Shown in pieces: positions 58,301 to 64,000 of a stretch of DNA of 64,000 bases (position 1 is the stretch's first letter; the number at the start of each line of letters is the position of its first letter). Source of the stretch: Tubulanus polymorphus. Lineage: Eukaryota; Nemertea; Palaeonemertea; Tubulaniformes; Tubulanidae. The notes under the pieces were generated by a model. It was not told where the DNA came from and searched no databases. It saw only the letters and a program-made list of their open reading frames with translations. Position numbers and translations under genes: made by a program. The stretch spans positions 4,062,072 to 4,126,071 of the forward strand of contig NC_134034.1 in the NCBI RefSeq assembly GCF_964204645.1, written 5' to 3'.

Positions 58301-59533
58301 GTGTGTGCGCGACAGCGCACATTAGATGTGTGCTGGTGCGCACACTAAAAAGGCAATTGGCTCGGATTAAAAGGTGGGAGTTTGTGAGAAAGACGGAAGA
58401 GAATTTACTTGCTATATTTGAAATATTAGGATAAATAAGGGATGTTTAGCGTAGTACAGGGGGGAGTAGAATGGAAGTTGCAGGGATAAGACATACCAAA
58501 TAGGGTAAGGTTAGAAGCGGGTGAGGTCATGGTTTAGGAATGTGAAAAAAGTACGTAGAGTATACAAGTCAAGGGTTTTTGGAGTACAAATGACATATGG
58601 GAGAGTACAAGGGAGATGGGAGATAAAGCAGAGATAACGTTACTAATAGGAAGTGAAAATGAAGAAAATCGTGATCATACCAGATAGAAGTGTTAGTATT
58701 TAATATCTACTTAGGACGAGGCAGGTCAGCGAAAGGAACGAGATACCGTACATACAATATCCAGCGGTACAGCATTAGTGAGAAGGACGATGGAGGACAC
58801 AAGTGGTTGAGAATCTAGCGGAATGTAACTGGTGGTACAGATCGTTAAGTCCCACTACACAATGATCTTGGAATTCATCATAATCAAATAACATGATATG
58901 AGCTACTGAGTTGCAAACGATTTTGTGGTTATAAAATATGCATAGACACTGCGGTACTCATATTGATTTAAAAATTGTATGTTATTTGACATTCAACTCC
59001 CCTGGTGCCTGGTCGATCCACGCAGGGAGATGTTGGCCTTTCCTACAACAGCGCTAACAATTATCATATATCAAGCAGGGGCGGATCTAGGGTTTGATTA
59101 AGGAGGGGAACAGGTGAAGTTAGGGCACATTTTGATGAATTAGGGCACACCGGAGGTGTGAGGCACACTTCGTACCGCAGGTAAATTTGATGCAATTTTA
59201 GAGCTATCTGGGCTTTTCTGGTGGCACCTGGGAGCCTTTGCAAATCCTGTATCCTACTGTCTGTCACACCTGCTCTCCGTGCGACGTTTTGGTCCGTAAT
59301 CTTTAGTGAGAAGTCCCATTATATAATATTAGGTAAAATTCCTAAACATTTCTATATTGACGTCAAAGTGGCTAAAATTACCGCTTTCATGGATATTAGT
59401 GGTAATTTTAGCCCACTTGGAACTTGAATCCCAGAGCGGGCTATTCTCGAAAGTTTTATCTATCAAATAACAAACACAAATCGGTGTGAATGTAATAGGG
59501 AGATTAATTGAGAGGCAGCTACTGTTTTTAGAA
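55321..59533 (+). repeat. 4213-base tandem duplication, copy 2
   Basis: Head-to-tail with copy 1. Only a few substitutions were seen by eye (near 56060, 58018 and 59386 in this copy). After 59533 the sequence becomes unique (CGATCAATATCG). Confidence 0.95.
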
Positions 59534-61560
59534 CGATCAATATCGATCTAGACTGAAAATTTAATGATGTCACGCGGCCTTTTACCGTGGACCTTTTTCG
59601 GAAGTCCCTATCGTTCAAATCATAAAATACGGTGATGTAGAAATGCATGAAAAGAGCCATTATTGCCTGTGTGACGAAGAAATTCAAACGTTTAGTTCAC
59701 ATATATAAGCTCGTAAATTCAGGGGAAATCCTGCTTATGGCTCATAGGCCAGCATCTTAATCTTAGCTACGCATTGAAGTGGTTTTCGCCTCACATACCC
59801 ACCAACCTAATTTTTGAAATAATCAAACCTTTAAACCTTTTACTTACTCCAAGAAAAAAAAAACAGGGAATCCCTTATATCATCATCAATCTGTCTCCCA
59901 GGACCAATGGATTTCATACATATAACCGAAATTATGAAACCTATCCCATTTGCAGAATTATTGCAACATTTATGGGGGACTTCTTCTTCACTCTAGGTAC
60001 AATTTATTTGAGTCCGGCACTACGCATCTTCAAGCTACTAACCTAAACGTGGTCTGATGCCCGATGTCATAGGTTGGGCAGCTATCTTGTTGTGGAAGGT
60101 TTAATGTGACTTACGCCGACGCATTAGACGCATTCACTGTGAATCAGCGCGATACATTTTTTCTCCGCGGTAATTTTTTCCTCAATATACGTATGTAATG
60201 CTGAAGCGGCTCAACGCAAAAAAACTGCCGTAAACAAACAGTTATCATCAGTGAGTGCGGACGTCAAAGAGGGTCCCGTCGAATCATGTACGTTATGAAA
60301 TCGCGCTGTTACTAGGACAACTTCATCCGCTGATTAATTAACTATAAACCCTATTTCTCCTTTTCAATTGTCACTTTGTCAGTTATCTATCCTACGTAGG
60401 CATTTGCTTTTAATTACTTGCAGCACGGATCCGCCGCAGAATTCTGCGAAAATCATCAAATAGAAAAGAAAAAAATTTAGCCCTGTTCGTGGTTTCGTCA
60501 CAATTTTTCAACCAAATTTTTGTTATGCCTGACTTGATTTATATATTACAACTGTAAATGTTACGTTCATCGTGATTTTCAATCACGTGATTTGCAAAAA
60601 AATTAGGTTTTGTTTTTCATTTCTAACATCATTCGAATCGAAATCATCAATCTATTTTTGTTTCTATTCTGCATTTCTTTCAAGTTTACAGCTGGAAGAT
60701 AATCGAATAATAAAAAAGATTTTATTTCTGTTTTGTTCCTTTCCATTTTGAAACGGCTACTATAGACATTTTCATTTTTCATTTTTTCCATCGCCCTCCC
60801 ATTTTGGCTTGTAGAAATCTGTGTTCAAAATAATTCAAAAAATTTTAGGATTTCAAAATGGAAGAGAACAGGATTTTTTGTTTTAATTTCATTTTTCCTA
60901 CGCCCTCTATCCTCCACGTGTGTAATCAAAAAGGCCTTAACTTTACACACTTTTAGCACGGCACTGTTCGTTTAAGAGACATGGCGACATCGGATATCGA
61001 CGTCAAAAATCAAAACTTTGTTTTCATTTTCATTCGCGCGCCGCGTAATCTATATTTGCACGCCAATTGCGCACAGCCGAACGAGACACGGATACGACAT
61101 AGAATTAGTTAGAAATCCAGCCGCACAGAAACCCGGTGTCAGTCCGAATTATTGTGAAATTATTCCCGTTCGATATTCGTCGTCGTGATCGTCATTTTTT
61201 GTCCTATCTCTCTCTTTCTCTCTCTCTCTAACTGTCTCTCGTATATTGCGTCCGGGGGAAACTTAGCTCGCATATCGGCTGCTATTCGCATATCGCCATT
61301 ATCTACGGAATTCATAATTACGCCGCTAGATCGATCGATCTTCACTCCCCCGCAATACATGCACATTCACATCGTTCGTTGCCCGAGATATGCGCGCGCA
61401 ATTCTCGATTGTGTCGCTACAGCAGACGATAGAATAAATAGTGAGAGAAAACTTTCAACTGTCATGTTCTTTTGCTGCTCTCCGACTATGGTATATACGT
61501 AGTAACGTTCAAGCGCGCGGGACCTCCTCAAAGGCCTAGATACGTTAATGGTAAAACGCG
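59534..61560. other. Intergenic, no gene recognised
   Basis: AT-rich to about 60900, then more balanced sequence with a CT-rich stretch (about 61206-61232) leading to the activin-like gene. Open frames here look accidental. Confidence 0.45.
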
Positions 61561-61583
61561 GACGTATTTTTTCCGTGGACTCT

Positions 61584-61615
61584 TATAAGCAGCCGCCGGC
61601 ACTGAGTAGTGTGTT
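61584..61615 (+). promoter_or_regulatory. Candidate core promoter of the activin-like gene
   Basis: TATAAG at 61584-61589 is followed about 25-30 bases later by an initiator-like CACTGAGTAGTGTG. The region from 61560 on changes to leader-like sequence without repeats and leads to the coding exon 850 bases downstream. Inferred only. Confidence 0.35.
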
Positions 61616-61768
61616 CAATCGAAACCAGTTTCAAGGACGACATTTCATCGCGCTTTCGAAAAGGAGTCCCGTTCGATTCTCAGCATTCAATCTGAAGTAC
61701 GTAGGTTTGTTTTATCGGCATTGAATGGTGTATAGTCACTGAACAAACAGAGTTCAGGACGAAGAAAA

Positions 61769-61787
61769 TATAATATATACATAAATA

Positions 61788-61832
<45 letters not shown>
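61769..61832. repeat. (TA)n microsatellite in the leader or first part of the activin-like gene
   Basis: Almost pure alternating AT of about 60 bases, interrupted by a few AC/AA. Small open frames across it are artefacts of the repeat. Confidence 0.9.
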
Positions 61833-61837
<5 letters not shown>

Positions 61838-62330
61838 AGAGATAGTTGGTTTTTGTCCTCTGGTCTTCGGCGACGCGCGAGCGTGTTAGCCCAATATTTG
61901 CAAATCACACCGCGTAAACGGTATTACTATTGTCGCTGACCCCCTTTAGACAATAAATCTCGCCGAACGTGACACAAAGAACTCTCGACGGAACAGGAAA
62001 ACCGCGCACGAGAATTGTACAGAGAAAGACAGCCGCGTCTTTTTCACCGCTAGTGAGTACGCTCAAAGTACCATTACGCCGTTGTTGTAAGTGGGAAGAT
62101 TAGCCGAACAATTTTTTTTTCATTATATATTTGCTCATAACCGAGTTGTGCAAGCAAGGTCATTCATTTGACTCGACGCCGTGTGCTGTATTACGCGTTC
62201 GCTCTCCCGATCAAGGCAACGGATAGAAACGCGAGACTTTTCTATCGAGTGAACTGTTACTGGCGAAGTTTCCACCGGTCGAGCGAGGCGCCAGAAAACG
62301 TTCATTAAAAAAAGAAGGAAATTCATAAAA

Positions 62331-62366
62331 ATGGAGAACGAAAGCGGTGACGGTATATCGCGCTAA
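62331..62366 (+). other. uORF in the leader of the activin-like gene
   Basis: An ATG with a good context (AAAATGG) opens an 11-residue frame ending TAA at 62364-62366, 67 bases before the main ATG. It is likely to be in the mRNA leader and could dampen translation. Confidence 0.45.
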
Positions 62367-62433
62367 ATTAGAAAAACTTTTCGAGAACTGTTTCTGGGAG
62401 ATTGAAAATCGTTTCAGCGCAGATAATCAGAAG

Positions 62434-62923
62434 ATGACTGTCCGTGGAAAGTACTCGATTCTACTCGATGTTGCGTTCATTTCGATAGTAGTTCTGGCGA
62501 TAACGTGTTCCGGGGAAATCGGCGCCGCTCGGTCGCGATATTTCAACTCGAATTCAACTGCTGAGACCAGTGGGACGAATACGAACTGTACCGCAAAATC
62601 GTGTCGGAGTGGCTTACCCGTCACGGGCTCAGGCAACAGTGAGGCAAAACGCCCGCGTCCGTTACGGAGGCGAATTCCCGGCAGGCGAGTATCGCCGAAA
62701 TTAAAACTGGAAGCCCTGCAGGAGATCCACAGGGCGATCAACATGATGAAAATCCTGAAAAAACTGGGTTTGTCTCGCAAACCGAACATAACGCGCACTA
62801 GAATACCGTCGGTCACGTTCGACAAGGCCGTGTCGAAATTGAAAATGAAAGCTCACCGGCCCGGCAAACATGGCGACCGGCAACCGTACGCGCATATCTC
62901 CGAAATGGTCAGCTTTTCACAAG
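62434..62923 (+). CDS. Activin/inhibin-beta-like TGF-beta ligand, first coding exon (partial gene)
   Basis: Codes for 163 residues plus one base, then donor GTACGT at 62924. Residues 11-25 form a hydrophobic signal peptide. Two cysteines (52, 57) and three N-glycosylation sites (N40, N51, N118) follow. A basic stretch comes next, and then ILKKLGLSRKPNIT (107-120) and SEMVSFSQ (156-163). Inhibin-beta/activin prodomains have the same order: a Cys pair, a helix with a KLxLxxxPNIT-type block, and a SEIISFAE-type end where their first intron falls. The mature cystine-knot domain would be beyond the window, so the family call rests on the prodomain alone. It would be a secreted dimeric signalling protein processed by furin-type proteases. 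The ATG at 62434 is chosen because it is the only one that gives a signal peptide. Confidence 0.65.
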
Positions 62924-64000
62924 GTACGTAACGTAATTTTTTCCATAACATTTTTCGCTATTTGCGTTTTGAAAGTTTGGAGCGCAATATATGTATTATT
63001 ATATGCGTTAGTGTTTTTTATCCGAAGCACGCGTCAGTAAGCTACTCGATGGCCTTGACCTCGCCGATCGATCGCGTATTCTATATACACTCCCGGTGCT
63101 TCGCGTGTTCTTCGCATCGTAAGTATTTCTCGCAACGAACGTTTATTTTGCGGCGGTTTTCGTTAGACGAGTATCCTTCAAACGGTAATCGAAATTTGAA
63201 TATTTTCCCGGTGGGAATACCGTGCCGGTTTCCACGACGTGACGCAATTGAAGACTACGTAATTCTAGTTCCATTGCCAATCTAACAACTTTAGACCACT
63301 CTAAGGATTGAGACCACCTTTGGATTGACTTGACTTTAGAACCGACTTCAATCTGGAGACCTACTCTGAGAGATTATGAATGAATTTATTTTGCTTTTCA
63401 AAAAGTCATGGTTATTTGAAAATATCGATGATTTGTAATTTGAATCTATACCATTCTGTTTGAACGTAAAATGTCTTCCCCAAGTGATGAAAGCACAGCA
63501 TCCGCCGCTGCGCGACCCCCAGAGCAAACTTCAGTTTCCGAAGTTAGTCGACTGATGCTAATACAAAATACAAACGAACCGTAGACATAATTCGTATATC
63601 CATTTCTACAATTCTCTTATCTAAGATTTGGCTTAATCTACAAATTCCCCACGATTTCCCTTCAACCAGCATAAATTCTCTCTAAGACTTAAGATAAAAT
63701 ACATTCTCACATCAAGCTTTCTGAAACTCCATAATCGAAAGAGAAATCCCGCAATAAATCAGCGAAAGATATTAGATTTCAGTAGTAGACGAGAATATAT
63801 TTAGAGCAACGTTTCGGCTAAAAACCTACTAGCCATCAACAGGAGTACTGAATATCTACTAAAATTTAACATGTTTTGCTGATTTATTGCGTGGCATTCT
63901 GTCGATTATTCGTCTTTTTACGCCGATATTGTGTATCATCTTGGCTTATCAAACTCCCATCTCTGCTATAACCCCGGGGCCAGTTGCGCAGTCGTGACTT
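62924..64000 (+). other. Intron 1 of the activin-like gene (runs off the window)
   Basis: No second exon was seen. It holds a 37-codon ATG frame at 63471-63584 of unknown meaning and a Penelope-terminus-like segment at 63800-63850. Confidence 0.5.
63800..63850 (-). repeat. Penelope-terminus-like segment
   Basis: On the minus strand CTGTTGATGGCTA, then TTAGCCGAAACG, the same layout as the hammerhead-like cores at 21199 and 36180 but with a changed core base (CTGTTGA for CTGANGA). Confidence 0.4.

Noticed and set aside
63471-63584. 37-codon ATG frame in the activin-like gene's intron
   Set aside because: Too short, no splice border fitting phase 1 from exon 1, no recognised family.

Overview
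The window is nuclear DNA of an intron-rich animal, most likely a marine invertebrate and possibly a lophotrochozoan. Three things support this: one vertebrate-like multi-exon gene fills the centre; the start of a secreted TGF-beta-family ligand gene lies at the right edge; and most of the rest is transposon debris of types common in such genomes (PIF/Harbinger, piggyBac-like TTAA elements, hAT-like elements with 5-bp target duplications, a Penelope-like element, a non-LTR retrotransposon, tRNA-derived SINEs, and elements built like the bivalve 'pearl' family). No species can be named from the sequence alone.

Layout. 1-16118 is intergenic and repeat-rich: two copies of one repeat (1-672 and 8631-9492), a broken Harbinger transposase (about 733-2273), two copies of one non-LTR retrotransposon (2691-3187 minus; 10920-11937 plus), a hairpin minisatellite (6626-6825), a hAT-like element (9879-10713), a foldback element (12650-13155) and one possible small spliced gene (5153-6345). 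16119-42056 is a TTLL4-type tubulin/protein polyglutamylase gene on the plus strand. I rebuilt 15 coding exons whose phases join without a break into 1284 codons. Its introns hold at least ten recognisable mobile elements. 42057-61560 is intergenic: pearl-like tandem-repeat elements (42509-47262), hAT-like elements and a 4213-bp direct tandem duplication (51108-55320 and 55321-59533) that is nearly identical between copies. About 61584-64000 holds a putative promoter, 5' leader and first coding exon of an activin/inhibin-beta-like ligand; the rest of that gene lies beyond the window.

The strongest candidate for something undescribed is at the TTLL4 3' end. The stop codon is UGA followed by CUAG, the classic leaky-stop context, and the same frame stays open for 201 more codons with the base composition and codon habits of the gene's real exons. 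This predicts programmed readthrough into a basic/acidic C-terminal extension. Second in interest are Penelope-type sequences carrying hammerhead-ribozyme-like cores, one inside a 248-bp hairpin element with a 13-bp target duplication.

Functionally, TTLL4 would add glutamate chains to tubulin or other acidic proteins. The activin-like ligand would be secreted. Nothing suggests that the two genes act together.
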